A stretch of 55,403 bases of DNA from an uncultured Actinomycetes bacterium (GCA_903863015.1 CAIPAI010000005.1:1-55403); one strand, 5' to 3'. Shown: positions 18,201-27,665, counted from the first letter of the stretch. The notes: a model not told the origin generated them from the sequence alone. Numbers and translations: made by a program.

Positions 18201-18818
18201 GTGACTGCCGCCCGAATTCACCCATCCGCTGACGTGGATTCCGATATCACCCTCGGCGATGGGGTGGCGATCTGGCATCTGGCCCAAGTGCGCTCCGGAG
18301 CCGTTTTGGGGGAGAACTGCATTGTGGGTCGCGGAGCGTACGTAGGCCCCGGCGTTGAAATCGGAGCTAATTCCAAAATTCAAAATTACGCCTTGGTCTA
18401 CGAGCCTGCGCGATTGGGAGCTGGGGTCTTTATTGGACCAGCAGTAGTGCTCACTAACGATCACTTCCCCCGCGCGGTAAATCCTGACGGGACATTGAAA
18501 AGTGGGCATGACTGGGAATTGGTAGGTGTAACGATCGAAGAAGGTGCTTCTATCGGAGCACGTGCAGTGTGCGTAGCCCCGATCACTATCGGCAAGTGGG
18601 CGATGGTGGCAGCGGGTGCAACGGTGACTCGCGATGTTCCTAATTACGCACTTGTCGCGGGCGCACCTGCCAAGAGAATCAAGTGGGTAGGGCGCGCAGG
18701 GGTTCCACTTGAATCCGCTGGCGCAAATAACTGGGTCTGTCCGCTCACAGGTGAGAAGTATGAACAACAGGGTGAACGATTGGTTCACTCTCAAGATATG
18801 AAACATGAGGAGAAGTAA
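18201..18818 (+). CDS. wbpD: WbpD/WlbB-like N-acetyltransferase (left-handed beta helix)
   Basis: 205 residues of hexapeptide repeats (I-H-P-S-A-D-V, I-G-A-N-S-K-I-Q-N-Y, A-S-I-G-A-R-A-V) forming a left-handed beta helix, with V-L-T-N-D-H-F-P-R-A as the conserved active-site stretch. Enzymes of this type acetylate the 3-amino group of UDP-2-acetamido-3-amino-2,3-dideoxy-glucuronate. The next three genes encode the other steps, which supports this substrate. GTG 18201 is the start, with TAGGCT 7 nt upstream; the much longer open frame from 17646 is read-through in an alternate frame of the glycosyltransferase gene. It overlaps wbpE by 1 nt. Confidence 0.82.
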   Translation: MTAARIHPSADVDSDITLGDGVAIWHLAQVRSGAVLGENCIVGRGAYVGPGVEIGANSKIQNYALVYEPARLGAGVFIGPAVVLTNDHFPRAVNPDGTLKSGHDWELVGVTIEEGASIGARAVCVAPITIGKWAMVAAGATVTRDVPNYALVAGAPAKRIKWVGRAGVPLESAGANNWVCPLTGEKYEQQGERLVHSQDMKHEEK

Positions 18819-19900
18819 TGATTCCAGCAGCTAAACCAATCATCGGCGACGACGAGCGCGCGGCCGTAGATCGCGTACTTCGCTCTGGCATGCTGGCTCA
18901 AGGTCCAGAGGTTGCTGCGTTTGAAGAAGAATTCTCCGCCCACGTCGGTGGTCGTCACTGTGTTGCGATGAATTCGGGCACGTCCGCCCTCCACCTAGGA
19001 TTCATTGCTGCTGGAATTGAACGTGGCGATGAAGTTATCGTCCCTTCGTTCTCCTTTGCCGCTACCGCAAACTCGGTAGTGCTTGCGGGTGGTGTTCCAG
19101 TATTTGCCGACATCGATCCCAAGACTTTCAACATTGATCCCGATCACGCCGAATCTCTGATCACAAAGAAAACCAAAGCGATCATGCCGGTGCATCTTTA
19201 CGGCCACATTGCTGCGATGGATCGCTTCGCGGAGATTTCTTCAAAGCATGGCGTGCAGATCATCGAAGATGCCGCACAAGGTCACCTCGCCTCGATGAAT
19301 GGTCGAAATGCTGGTGAATTCGGCACCGTCGCTTCCTTCTCTTTCTATCCCACCAAAAATATGACGGCCGGTGAAGGTGGCATGGTTGTCACGGAAGATG
19401 CCGAGATCGCTCGCACTCTTCGCTTACTGCGCAACCAAGGCCAAGAGATTCGTTACCAAAACGAAATTATCGGCTTCAATACCCGCATGACTGATATTCA
19501 CGCCGCAATTGGCCGCGTACAACTTGGCAAACTTCCAGGTTGGACGAAGACTCGTCAAGATAATGCGGCATATTTGGATGCCAACCTCAAAGGTGTGGTC
19601 ACGCCGTTCCTTGCGCCAGGTACAACGCACTCTTATCACCAGTACACGATTCGCATTCCTGGCGGATCATCTGAAAAACGCGATGCGTTTATGGCCGGAA
19701 TTACGCAACGTGGAGTGGGTTGTGGCGTTTACTACCCAACTCCCATTCACCGCCTGCCATCGTTCAAGATGGATCTCACGCTTCCACAAACCGATCTCGT
19801 CGTTAAAGAGTGTGTTTCTCTTCCAGTTCATCCATCACTTTCGAAGGCCGACCTCGACACGATTGTTACAGTCGTGAACGAAGTCGCTGCGAGCCTCTAA
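18818..19900 (+). CDS. wbpE: DegT/DnrJ/EryC1 (WbpE-like) sugar aminotransferase
   Basis: A 360-residue PLP-dependent aminotransferase. The internal-aldimine Lys is K180 in S-F-Y-P-T-K-N-M, preceded by I-I-E-D-A-A-Q-G-H around 148-156 that stacks on PLP, with N-S-G-T-S-A-L at 52-58. It is expected to transfer an amino group from glutamate to C3 of UDP-2-acetamido-3-keto-glucuronate. Placement between the acetyltransferase and the 3-oxidase supports this. ATG 18818 overlaps the wbpD stop as TAATG. Confidence 0.87.
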   Translation: MIPAAKPIIGDDERAAVDRVLRSGMLAQGPEVAAFEEEFSAHVGGRHCVAMNSGTSALHLGFIAAGIERGDEVIVPSFSFAATANSVVLAGGVPVFADIDPKTFNIDPDHAESLITKKTKAIMPVHLYGHIAAMDRFAEISSKHGVQIIEDAAQGHLASMNGRNAGEFGTVASFSFYPTKNMTAGEGGMVVTEDAEIARTLRLLRNQGQEIRYQNEIIGFNTRMTDIHAAIGRVQLGKLPGWTKTRQDNAAYLDANLKGVVTPFLAPGTTHSYHQYTIRIPGGSSEKRDAFMAGITQRGVGCGVYYPTPIHRLPSFKMDLTLPQTDLVVKECVSLPVHPSLSKADLDTIVTVVNEVAASL

Positions 19901-19909
19901 GGAAATTGG

Positions 19910-20905
19910 ATGAGCCAACCAAAGTTACGTGCCGGCCTTGTAGGACTCGGCATGATGGGACGCCACCACGCCCGCATTCTTAGTTCTCTCGATGGAGTCG
20001 AACTAGTTGCAGTTGTAGATCCAGGCGGGGATGTGCACGGAGTTGCACAAGGGCGCGATGTGCTCAACACGGTTGGTGAACTTATTGAGCGCGGTGTGGA
20101 TTACGCGATGGTGGCGGCACCTACCGCATTTCATGATGAAATCGGTTTAGAACTCGCCGCCGCGGGAATTCACGCCATGATCGAAAAACCACTCGCCGTA
20201 GATACGCCTTCTGCGAAGAAACTAGTCGAGGCTTTCAAGAATTTGGTGGGCGCGGTCGGGCATATCGAACGTTATAACCCGGCACTACAGCAATTACGTA
20301 AGCGTTTAGAAAATGGCGAGTTGGGCGATGTTTATCAAATCACTACACGTCGACAGGGACCCTTCCCGGCGCGTATTGCCGACGTAGGCGTAGTGAAGGA
20401 TCTGGCAACGCACGATATCGATCTGACTGCTTGGGTTGCCAGGTCTCCATTCACTTCAGTCTCTGCCCGAGTCGGACATAAGTCTGGTCGAGCACACGAA
20501 GATCTCGTTGCCGCAGTCGGCCAACTAGCTGATGGCACGATTACTAATCACTTGGTGAATTGGCTTTCACCATTTAAAGAGCGGCTCACGGTCGTGACGG
20601 GAGAGCGTGGTGCTTTCGTGGCTGACACGCTTACTACCGACCTCACTTTTCACGCCAACGCATCCGTGGCCACTGAATGGGAAGCTGTTGCGGCATTTCG
20701 TGGTGTCAGTGAAGGCGATCTCATTCGTTACGCCTTTGCTAAGCCAGAACCGCTCCGTATGGAGCACGAAGCATTCCGGGACGCAGTACTCGGCCTGCCC
20801 GGCGCAATCGACCGCATTGTCACTATGGAGCAAGGTTTAGCGACAGTGGCAGTGGCAGAAGCAATGATTGAAAGCGCTCGCGACGGACGCGTTATCCTCC
20901 TTTAA
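19910..20905 (+). CDS. wbpB: Gfo/Idh/MocA (WbpB-like) nucleotide-sugar 3-dehydrogenase
   Basis: 331 residues with an N-terminal Rossmann fold (G-L-V-G-L-G-M-M-G-R-H-H-A-R), the E-K-P-L-A motif near residue 93 that is diagnostic for the family, and D-L-A-T-H-D-I-D-L in the catalytic domain. The predicted reaction is NAD-dependent oxidation of C3 of UDP-N-acetyl-glucuronate, creating the ketone used by the aminotransferase. It lies 9 nt after wbpE. Substrate assignment rests on gene context rather than a specific residue. Confidence 0.85.
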   Translation: MSQPKLRAGLVGLGMMGRHHARILSSLDGVELVAVVDPGGDVHGVAQGRDVLNTVGELIERGVDYAMVAAPTAFHDEIGLELAAAGIHAMIEKPLAVDTPSAKKLVEAFKNLVGAVGHIERYNPALQQLRKRLENGELGDVYQITTRRQGPFPARIADVGVVKDLATHDIDLTAWVARSPFTSVSARVGHKSGRAHEDLVAAVGQLADGTITNHLVNWLSPFKERLTVVTGERGAFVADTLTTDLTFHANASVATEWEAVAAFRGVSEGDLIRYAFAKPEPLRMEHEAFRDAVLGLPGAIDRIVTMEQGLATVAVAEAMIESARDGRVILL

Positions 20906-20934
20906 GAAGAGCTGAACAGAAGAGAGAAACTGAG

Positions 20935-22227
20935 ATGAAGATCGCTGTTGTTGCCCTCGGCAAGATTGGCTTACCGCTTGCTGTGCAATTTGCAGACAAG
21001 GGCCACGAAGTAATTGGTTGCGATGTCAATGCGCACGCAGTTGATCTCATCAATAAGGGAATAGAACCTTTTCCAGGCGAGGCTCATCTCGCGGAGAAAT
21101 TAGCGACGCTGGTTCCCGCCGGAAAATTACGTGCCACAACGGACACCACTTCGGCGGTCGCTGAATGCGAGGCAGTCGTCGTCGTGGTTCCACTCTTCGT
21201 TGATAACGATGGTGTTCCTGATTTCGGTTGGATGGATGCGGCTACCGAAGCGATCGCTAAAGGGCTAAAGCCAGGCACTCTCGTCTCGTATGAAACTACT
21301 TTGCCCGTAGGAACTACACGAACCCGCTTCGGTCCAATGATTGAAAAGATCTCTGGCTTAGTTCCTGGTAAAGATTTCCATCTGGTTTTCTCGCCTGAGC
21401 GCGTACTCACTGGCCGCGTTTTCGCCGATCTACGCCGCTACCCGAAATTGGTGGGCGGCATCGACTCAGCGAGCGGTCAGCGCGGCGTGGAATTCTACGA
21501 AGCGGTGCTCGACTTCGATGTGCGCGAGGACTTGCAGCGGGCAAACGGTGTCTGGGATCTTGGATCCGCCGAAGCGAGCGAGATGGCCAAACTCGCGGAG
21601 ACCACATATCGCGATGTGAATATCGGATTAGCCAACCAGTTTGCGCGCTTTGCAGAGACCGCTGGAATCGATATTTACCAAGTGATCGCTGCTTCCAACT
21701 CGCAGCCTTATAGCCATATTCATCAACCTGGCATTGCGGTGGGCGGCCACTGCATTCCGATCTACCCACGCTTTTATCTATGGAACGATCCAGCTGCAAC
21801 CGTGGTGCGAGCTGCACGCGAAGCAAATGCGGGAATGCCAGTGCATGCTGTTTCGTTACTCTCTACCGATCTGGGAGACCTCAAAGGTAAGAAAGTTGCC
21901 GTTCTCGGCATCTCATATCGCGGGGGAGTTAAAGAGAGCGCCTTCTCCGGAGTATTCCCCACCGTTGGAGAACTCACTCGTTTGGGGGCCACCGTCACCG
22001 TTCACGACCCGATGTATACCGATGACGAAATTGTGAAACTTAAATTCACGCCACATCATCTAGGTAGTCAGGTTGATGGAGTTGTCACTCAGGCTGATCA
22101 TGCTGAGTATCGATCGCTATCGGCAAAAGATTTTCCCGGAGTGAGCGCAATCGTTGATGGGCGGCGGATTTTTGATCAGTCGGCATTCCCCGGAGTTGCG
22201 TATCGCGTGATTGGTAAAGCTCAATAA
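20935..22227 (+). CDS. wbpA: UDP-N-acetylglucosamine 6-dehydrogenase (WbpA-like)
   Basis: A 430-residue nucleotide-sugar dehydrogenase with N-terminal A-L-G-K-I-G-L-P-L-A, a central Y-E-T-T-L-P-V-G-T-T segment, F-S-P-E-R-V, and the catalytic Cys in G-G-H-C-I-P-I-Y-P. The GGHCIP form and SPER loop group it with UDP-GlcNAc/UDP-ManNAc dehydrogenases rather than UDP-glucose enzymes. It supplies UDP-GlcNAc-uronate for the three enzymes encoded upstream. RBS-like AGAGAGAAA precedes the start. The SpoIID gene follows 2 nt after its stop. Confidence 0.86.
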   Translation: MKIAVVALGKIGLPLAVQFADKGHEVIGCDVNAHAVDLINKGIEPFPGEAHLAEKLATLVPAGKLRATTDTTSAVAECEAVVVVVPLFVDNDGVPDFGWMDAATEAIAKGLKPGTLVSYETTLPVGTTRTRFGPMIEKISGLVPGKDFHLVFSPERVLTGRVFADLRRYPKLVGGIDSASGQRGVEFYEAVLDFDVREDLQRANGVWDLGSAEASEMAKLAETTYRDVNIGLANQFARFAETAGIDIYQVIAASNSQPYSHIHQPGIAVGGHCIPIYPRFYLWNDPAATVVRAAREANAGMPVHAVSLLSTDLGDLKGKKVAVLGISYRGGVKESAFSGVFPTVGELTRLGATVTVHDPMYTDDEIVKLKFTPHHLGSQVDGVVTQADHAEYRSLSAKDFPGVSAIVDGRRIFDQSAFPGVAYRVIGKAQ

Positions 22228-22229
22228 GC

Positions 22230-24317
22230 ATGCGCCCCTGGCGGCGGGTGGAAATCTCTTCCGCCCTCAGCATCATGCTTGCAATTACCTTGCTTGCCCC
22301 CATGGCGAGTGCAGAGGGAGTTCCACAGTCATTTACCTTTACGGGTGCGGGGTATGGCCACGGGGTGGGCATGAGCCAAGTAGGTGCTCGCGGCATGGCT
22401 CTCGAGGGGAAGAGCGCTGCAGAGATTATTCAACATTTCTACACAGATGTAGATCTCATACCTTTTCCAGACAATGGTTCGCTCCGAGTAAATATCGGCC
22501 ATTTGCTGACGAAATTCTCTTTTCGAGTTGAAGCGATTGCAGGCGAGACGGGCACTGTTTTTTCACAGGTATGGGGAAGCGATCTCTCTTCGATTCCCTC
22601 CATCGTAGATACACCTACCGCGCAAGTTGCTGCCGGATCCCAGATCACTGCAACTCCCACCGGTAGCGGCACCGTACTGACGTATCTGTTACCAGGAGTT
22701 GCAGCTACGCCGTTACCACCGGCGCCTACCTTTACTTTGCGATGGAGTGGCACACGTTTCCTTGACGGCCCAGCGGGTGTAGTGAACACCGCCACCAACA
22801 AGTATCGCTATGGCCAGATACACATCACTACGGTCAAGACGAAAGATGGTCCACGTCTTGAGGTGACCAACGACGTGCGCTTGCACGACGAGTACTTAAA
22901 GGGAATTGGCGAGATGCCCTCTTCATGGCCAGCGGCCGCCTTGCAAGCTCAAGTCATTGCTATTCGTTCCTACGCGCTTGCGAAACAGGGCGTCTTCCGT
23001 ACCGAATGTGATTGCGATATCTACGGCTCCACAAAGGATCTCTCCTTCGTGGGATACAGCAAAGAGATCGAAGTTGGTTGGGGGAGTAAGTGGGTTGAGG
23101 CGGTAAATGCAACGGCACCTGATGAGCAGAATGGATTGACTGCCACGCTAAAAGGTAGGCCTGTATCCACCTTCTTCTTTACCTCTTCGGGAGGTCATAC
23201 CCAAGATGTTCTCGAAGTGTGGGGAAGTAATCTCACTTGGTTGCAATCAGTCCCGGATCCTTGGAGTTTGGATCTCTCGCTCAACCCGGGCTATGCCACT
23301 TGGACAAAATCAAAAACGCAAGCGGAGATGGCGAAAGCCTTTCTCTTGCCCGATGTTGCCTCATATGTCATTAACACCAGGACTCGTGGCGGCGGCGTAA
23401 AAAGCATCACTGCACTTTCTAGCGCAGGAAAGAGCTCGAAACTCTCGGGAGAAATCTTTCGATCGCGGCTAGATTTGCCTTCCACTTATATTCAACGCCC
23501 GGTGGTATCACTCACCTCGTCAGATGACACATTGCTTTCTATCGCGGTGGGAAAGATCAGTTTCCCTGTTGCCAAGATCGCAGTGTTGGCTACCGTTGAT
23601 ACTGAAACAGTTGAGGCGATGACTGCGGCGCCGCTTGCTCAGCAACTTAAGGCGCCGCTCTATATTTCCTCCGGCTCTGAATTGGATACTCGAGTTGCTA
23701 CGGAATTGATCCGCCGCAAAATCAACAAGGTCTACGTAGTAGGAACCGATTCGCAATTCAGTCCTAGATATTTGCAAGACTTGAAGAAGCGCAAGATTTC
23801 CATCATTCGCATGGGTGGCGCTAATCGCTACGCAGTAGCAGAGTCTGTCGCCGGGGTTATGAAGGGCGCTCCTGTCGTGGTGAGCAACCAAGACGCCTCA
23901 TCACTGGTGCCGTTAATGAGCGAACTTGCTAGTGCAGGTAGACCATTACTTTGGACGGCTCCTGGGGTCCTTCCGCGCCAAACAGTTCGTGCTCTCGCGC
24001 GCACCAAGGAAGAGCCTTCACTCCTTGGAGTTGCTGACCATTTCGAAGCGGCGCTGCTGACGCAGATTCCAGTCGAATTCGAAGACCTCCGTGCACTTGA
24101 TGAAGAGGGTTTAGCCGCAGCGGTCGAGCAGGTGGCGGTATCGAATGGGAGAGTGGCGGTTACCGGCGAGGTGAGTGCCGGATCATTTGGTCTCTTCGCC
24201 CCGCATACCTCGCTTGCGCTGCTTCGAGATTATCTTGATGCGCACCCAGCAAGCTTGATCATATGTGGAGTGCGGTTAACTTCATCTGACATCACACAGA
24301 TTCGGGCACTCTCGTAG
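22230..24317 (+). CDS. SpoIID/LytB domain protein with cell-wall-binding (CWB2-like) C-terminus
   Basis: 695 residues. A signal peptide covers about residues 1-28 (hydrophobic core then P-M-A-S-A). An F-x-G-x-G-Y-G-H-G-V-G-M-S-Q motif follows, typical of SpoIID/LytB, and the catalytic region L-K-G-I-G-E-M-P-S-S-W near residue 225 carries the conserved Glu. From about 425 to the end the chain has alternating beta/alpha segments and R-M-G-G-A-N-R-Y-A-V-A-E, the hallmark of cell wall binding repeat 2. SpoIID enzymes are lytic transglycosylases acting on denuded glycan; sporulation genes are absent here, so the role is probably wall remodelling. It lies 2 nt after wbpA, so it is likely co-expressed with the glycopolymer operon. 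Confidence 0.87.
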   Translation: MRPWRRVEISSALSIMLAITLLAPMASAEGVPQSFTFTGAGYGHGVGMSQVGARGMALEGKSAAEIIQHFYTDVDLIPFPDNGSLRVNIGHLLTKFSFRVEAIAGETGTVFSQVWGSDLSSIPSIVDTPTAQVAAGSQITATPTGSGTVLTYLLPGVAATPLPPAPTFTLRWSGTRFLDGPAGVVNTATNKYRYGQIHITTVKTKDGPRLEVTNDVRLHDEYLKGIGEMPSSWPAAALQAQVIAIRSYALAKQGVFRTECDCDIYGSTKDLSFVGYSKEIEVGWGSKWVEAVNATAPDEQNGLTATLKGRPVSTFFFTSSGGHTQDVLEVWGSNLTWLQSVPDPWSLDLSLNPGYATWTKSKTQAEMAKAFLLPDVASYVINTRTRGGGVKSITALSSAGKSSKLSGEIFRSRLDLPSTYIQRPVVSLTSSDDTLLSIAVGKISFPVAKIAVLATVDTETVEAMTAAPLAQQLKAPLYISSGSELDTRVATELIRRKINKVYVVGTDSQFSPRYLQDLKKRKISIIRMGGANRYAVAESVAGVMKGAPVVVSNQDASSLVPLMSELASAGRPLLWTAPGVLPRQTVRALARTKEEPSLLGVADHFEAALLTQIPVEFEDLRALDEEGLAAAVEQVAVSNGRVAVTGEVSAGSFGLFAPHTSLALLRDYLDAHPASLIICGVRLTSSDITQIRALS

Positions 24318-24319
24318 CG

Positions 24320-25114
24320 CTATTGAAGTGTCACTGTAAGAGTTGAAACCTTATTCGCGTTCTTGCTTTTGACGCCGTACCTGTCCCACTCCACTTGATT
24401 CCATTTGAGTTGTGAAACTCCGTATTCGTTGGCATGGGTCATGAACCATAGGGCAACGCGGGTTCTCTGCCAGGAAGATATCTTGATAACCCTGCCGGTG
24501 TGTGTGGCCTTGATTTTGCCCCACTCCTTGCTCGCTTGTGAGATGACTTCTTCGGCGGGTGTATGTACTTGGGTTCCGAATTTATGGAAACGACAGGCGA
24601 TGAGTGACGGGTCGTTCAGCGCTTGGGTGAGCGCGAGCGCTCGTCCTTCCCATTTTTCGTACGCACTGCCGGCTGCTGAGCGTTGAACCTCTTGGGCTGC
24701 TTCGGCGAGCGGCATTTTCTCCCAACCGGGAATTGCCATCAATGCGCTATAGAAACGGCTTGTTGAGCGTGCTGGATCCAGAATCGACGCTCGATCGCCC
24801 CATCCTTGAGAGGGTCGTTGCTGGAAAATTCCGAGTGAGTCTCGATCGCCATAGTCGAGATTACGTAATTTTGATTCTTGTTGTGCTGCGGTAAAGGCCA
24901 CTGCAATCGCACGTTCAGGGATGCCACGTCGGTAGGCGACTGCAGCGATCGTGGCCGCATTCGCGCTCTGCTCGCTGTCGAGAGAGAACTCTTCAGCTTC
25001 GGTAGTTATTGTGCAGCCCGGAAGTACCAACGCGTCATGTACACGTGCATATCCCCACTTACCTAGCAAGATGAGGAGTACGCCAGTAAGTACTAGGGCA
25101 AGAAGTTTGCGCAC
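24320..25114 (-). CDS. Membrane-anchored secreted protein with lysozyme-like region, function unknown
   Basis: 264 residues: a short basic start (MRKLL), one hydrophobic segment at about 4-20, then an extracytoplasmic domain. The stretch A-A-Q-Q-E-S-K-L-R-N-L-D-Y-G-D-R-D-S-L-G-I-F-Q-Q-R recurs in a conserved actinobacterial family and resembles the Glu and GLFQ-type motifs of soluble lytic transglycosylases, but catalysis is unproven. Cys pairs occur at about 35 and 171. ATG 25156 would add 14 residues and overlap dapD by 40 nt; GTG 25114, 2 nt after the dapD stop, is favoured. The gene is convergent with the SpoIID gene (2 nt apart). Confidence 0.65.
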   Translation of the reverse strand: MRKLLALVLTGVLLILLGKWGYARVHDALVLPGCTITTEAEEFSLDSEQSANAATIAAVAYRRGIPERAIAVAFTAAQQESKLRNLDYGDRDSLGIFQQRPSQGWGDRASILDPARSTSRFYSALMAIPGWEKMPLAEAAQEVQRSAAGSAYEKWEGRALALTQALNDPSLIACRFHKFGTQVHTPAEEVISQASKEWGKIKATHTGRVIKISSWQRTRVALWFMTHANEYGVSQLKWNQVEWDRYGVKSKNANKVSTLTVTLQ

Positions 25115-25116
25115 TT

Positions 25117-26046
25117 TCAATCGTTGCTGTGAAGCACCGAGTTGAGACCGCCCCAATTTCCACTGCGGGGCAATGCTTCGAGTGAGCCATCCGTCGAATT
25201 CCGACGGAAGAGCATTCCGTGCGCTCCGGAAAGTTCACGGGCCTTCACCACGGTGCCATCTGGCAAACGAATTTTGGAAGCCGCTGTGACATAAGCGCCG
25301 GCTTCCACGATGCACTCATCGCCTAAAGAAATTCCGATTCCTGCGTTGGCTCCGATTAATGAACCCTTTCCGACGGAAATGACTTCTTTCCCGCCGCCGC
25401 TCAAAGTTCCCATAATCGATGCGCCGCCGCCGATGTCGCTGCCATCTCCCACCACGACACCAGCTGAGATTCGACCTTCCACCATGGAAGCGCCAAGGGT
25501 GCCGGCATTGAAATTCACAAAACCTTCGTGCATGACGGTCGTGCCACTTGCGAGGTGAGCGCCGAGTCGTACACGGTCAGCATCTGCAATGCGCACACCG
25601 CTCGGAATCACGTAATCCACCATGCGAGGGAATTTATCTACACCGTAGACGTGTAGCGAGCCGCGGGCTTTGAGCGCCAGACGTACCTCGTCGAAATCAT
25701 CTACCGCGCAGGGACCAGCTGAGGTCCAGACCACGTTAGGTAGCAAACCAAATATTCCGTCGAGATTAATACTGTGCGGGGCTACCAGGCGATGAGAGAG
25801 AAGATGTAAACGCAAGTAGACATCGACGACATCAGTGGGCGGTGCTTGAAGATCGATATCGCAGGTGACCAACTCGGTAGTGACGCGTCGCTCGTCGTCG
25901 CGGGCTACCAGGGGAGCAAGGTTGACGGGGAGGAGTTCTCCCAGCGAAGGTGCGGGGAAGAAGGCGTCAAGGATCTTGCCGCTGACGTGGCGAGTGACCA
26001 GGCCGGTGGCCCGTGCCCGCGAGTGGGTGCTAGATGTGCTGCTCAT
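25117..26046 (-). CDS. dapD: 2,3,4,5-tetrahydrodipicolinate N-succinyltransferase
   Basis: A 309-residue DapD of the actinobacterial type, which succinylates tetrahydrodipicolinate in the lysine/meso-diaminopimelate route. The N-terminal domain has [15 protein letters not shown], followed by [13 protein letters not shown] and a left-handed beta helix with M-H-E-G-F-V-N and [11 protein letters not shown]. The long frame (26079) is trimmed to ATG 26046 because TACGGT lies 7 nt before it. Divergent from dapE, the enzyme two steps later. Confidence 0.95.
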   Translation of the reverse strand: MSSTSSTHSRARATGLVTRHVSGKILDAFFPAPSLGELLPVNLAPLVARDDERRVTTELVTCDIDLQAPPTDVVDVYLRLHLLSHRLVAPHSINLDGIFGLLPNVVWTSAGPCAVDDFDEVRLALKARGSLHVYGVDKFPRMVDYVIPSGVRIADADRVRLGAHLASGTTVMHEGFVNFNAGTLGASMVEGRISAGVVVGDGSDIGGGASIMGTLSGGGKEVISVGKGSLIGANAGIGISLGDECIVEAGAYVTAASKIRLPDGTVVKARELSGAHGMLFRRNSTDGSLEALPRSGNWGGLNSVLHSND

Positions 26047-26052
26047 GTCCGA

Positions 26053-26059
26053 TACCGTA
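26053..26059. promoter_or_regulatory. Shared symmetric -10 element TACCGTA between dapD and dapE
   Basis: Plus TACCGT (26053-26058) is 6 nt before dapE GTG 26065. Minus TACGGT (26054-26059) is 7 nt before dapD ATG 26046. Five of the six bases are common to both -10 boxes, and the start codons are only 18 bp apart. Confidence 0.6.
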
Positions 26060-26064
26060 CCCGT

Positions 26065-27120
26065 GTGCTCGATCTTCATGCGGATTTAGCCGACCTCACG
26101 GCGGCGTTAATTGATATTCCTAGCGTTTCTGGGGAGGAAGCGGCCCTCGCTGACGCCATCGAGGAGGCCTTGCGTGAGCAAGCCCCCCACCTCACCATCA
26201 TCCGCGACGGCAATTCCATCATCGCCCGCACTGAACTCGGGCGCCCTTCGCGCGTCGTATTGGCTGGTCATATCGACACGGTTCCGATCGCAGATAACGT
26301 GCCCAGCACTGTCGAAGGTGAACGCCTCTATGGGTGCGGCGCCACTGATATGAAGAGCGGTGTGGCAATCCAGCTCCACGTTGCGGTCACCCTCACGGAT
26401 CCACGAGCGGATCTGACCTTCTTCTTTTATGAATGTGAAGAAGTAGAAGCGGCCAGGAATGGACTTGCGCGCATCGCACAGAACTCATCGGAGCAGCTTG
26501 AAGCCGATTTTGCCATTTTGTTAGAGCCCACCAATGGTCTGGTGGAAGGTGGATGTCAGGGAACCATGCGAGCCGAAGTAACCGTGCGTGGAGTTCGGGC
26601 GCATTCGGCGCGCGCATGGCTCGGCGAGAATGCCATCCACGAGGCCCATGAAATTCTCACAGCGCTGGCCGAGTACGAAGCTGAGCGCGTGATGGTTGAT
26701 GGACTTGAATACCGTGAAGGTTTGCAGGCAGTGGCAATCAAGGGTGGGGTTGCCGGAAATGTCATTCCAGATGAACTTGTGGTGACAGTGAATTATCGAT
26801 TCGCTCCGTCCAAGAGTGAGGCTGATGCTGAAAGATTCCTCCGCCGCTTCTTCGACGGATACGCGCTCACCATTGTTGATCGTGCCCCGGGTGCTCTCCC
26901 GGGTCTCAATGTTCCGATCGCGCAGGATTTTATTGCGGCTGTAGGCGAACCTCCAGCTCCAAAATTTGGTTGGACAGATGTTGCTCGTTTTTCTGCGCTC
27001 GGCATTCCGGCAGTGAATTATGGTCCAGGAAATCCAGCGCTTGCCCATACTGAGGACGAGAATGTAGATATCGCTCTTATCTACGAAGGCGCTTCCACGC
27101 TCTTGAAGTGGCTCTCATGA
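26065..27120 (+). CDS. dapE: Succinyl-diaminopimelate desuccinylase
   Basis: A 351-residue M20-family zinc hydrolase that removes succinate from N-succinyl-LL-diaminopimelate. Metal motifs: G-H-I-D-T-V-P near residue 70, [10 protein letters not shown] near 95, and E-E-V-E just after residue 125; a dimerisation domain follows ([10 protein letters not shown]). The open frame extends far upstream into dapD antisense; GTG 26065 is selected because of the TACCGT-N6-GTG arrangement and the family start. Its TGA overlaps the next ATG. Confidence 0.92.
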   Translation: MLDLHADLADLTAALIDIPSVSGEEAALADAIEEALREQAPHLTIIRDGNSIIARTELGRPSRVVLAGHIDTVPIADNVPSTVEGERLYGCGATDMKSGVAIQLHVAVTLTDPRADLTFFFYECEEVEAARNGLARIAQNSSEQLEADFAILLEPTNGLVEGGCQGTMRAEVTVRGVRAHSARAWLGENAIHEAHEILTALAEYEAERVMVDGLEYREGLQAVAIKGGVAGNVIPDELVVTVNYRFAPSKSEADAERFLRRFFDGYALTIVDRAPGALPGLNVPIAQDFIAAVGEPPAPKFGWTDVARFSALGIPAVNYGPGNPALAHTEDENVDIALIYEGASTLLKWLS

Positions 27121-27665
27121 CTGAGATCAAAGTGTGTGTCTACTGTTCCTCTTCGCTCGATATTGAAGAGAAATATATTGAATTAGCAAGCGACGTAGGC
27201 AAGGGGATTGCTGATCGCGGCTGGGGGCTTGTCTCTGGTGGTGGAAATATTTCAATGATGGGTGCTGTTGCCAAAGGCGCTCGCGCTGCTGGTGGACACA
27301 CGCTTGGGATCATTCCGCAAGCATTAATGGAAAGAGAAGTGGGCGACACAGATGCCGACGAATTGATCATCGTCGACGACATGAGAGTGCGCAAAGGATT
27401 AATGGAATCGCATTCAAATGCATTTCTAGCGTTACCTGGAGGAATCGGAACTCTTGAAGAGCTCTTCGAGATTTGGGTCGGCAGGTATCTCTCATTCCAC
27501 TCGCATCCAGTTGTGGTGCTTGATCCGTATGACGATTTTGCGTTTTTGCACCAACAAATTGATCATCTGGCAAAGAAAGGTTTCATTAAGTCTGGCCAGC
27601 GGGAAATCATTAAATGGACAAAGTCGGTAGATGAGGCGCTCGATGCGTGTGAGAGTGGATCTTAG
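27117..27665 (+). CDS. LOG-family protein (cytokinin riboside 5'-monophosphate phosphoribohydrolase)
   Basis: 182 residues with the LOG motif pair M-R-V-R-K-G-L-M and L-P-G-G-I-G-T-L-E-E-L-F-E near residue 110, and the N-terminal V-C-V-Y-C-S-S-S. The enzymes hydrolyse the N-glycosidic bond of nucleoside 5'-monophosphates (in plants, cytokinin nucleotides). The bacterial role is probably nucleotide salvage. ATG 27117 overlaps the dapE stop as ATGA. Same neighbourhood as Rv1205. Confidence 0.88.
   Translation: MTEIKVCVYCSSSLDIEEKYIELASDVGKGIADRGWGLVSGGGNISMMGAVAKGARAAGGHTLGIIPQALMEREVGDTDADELIIVDDMRVRKGLMESHSNAFLALPGGIGTLEELFEIWVGRYLSFHSHPVVVLDPYDDFAFLHQQIDHLAKKGFIKSGQREIIKWTKSVDEALDACESGS

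Noticed and set aside
12928-24317. Horizontally acquired island
   Set aside because: No integrase, transposase, tRNA or direct repeats flank the glycopolymer genes, and promoter style matches the rest of the window.
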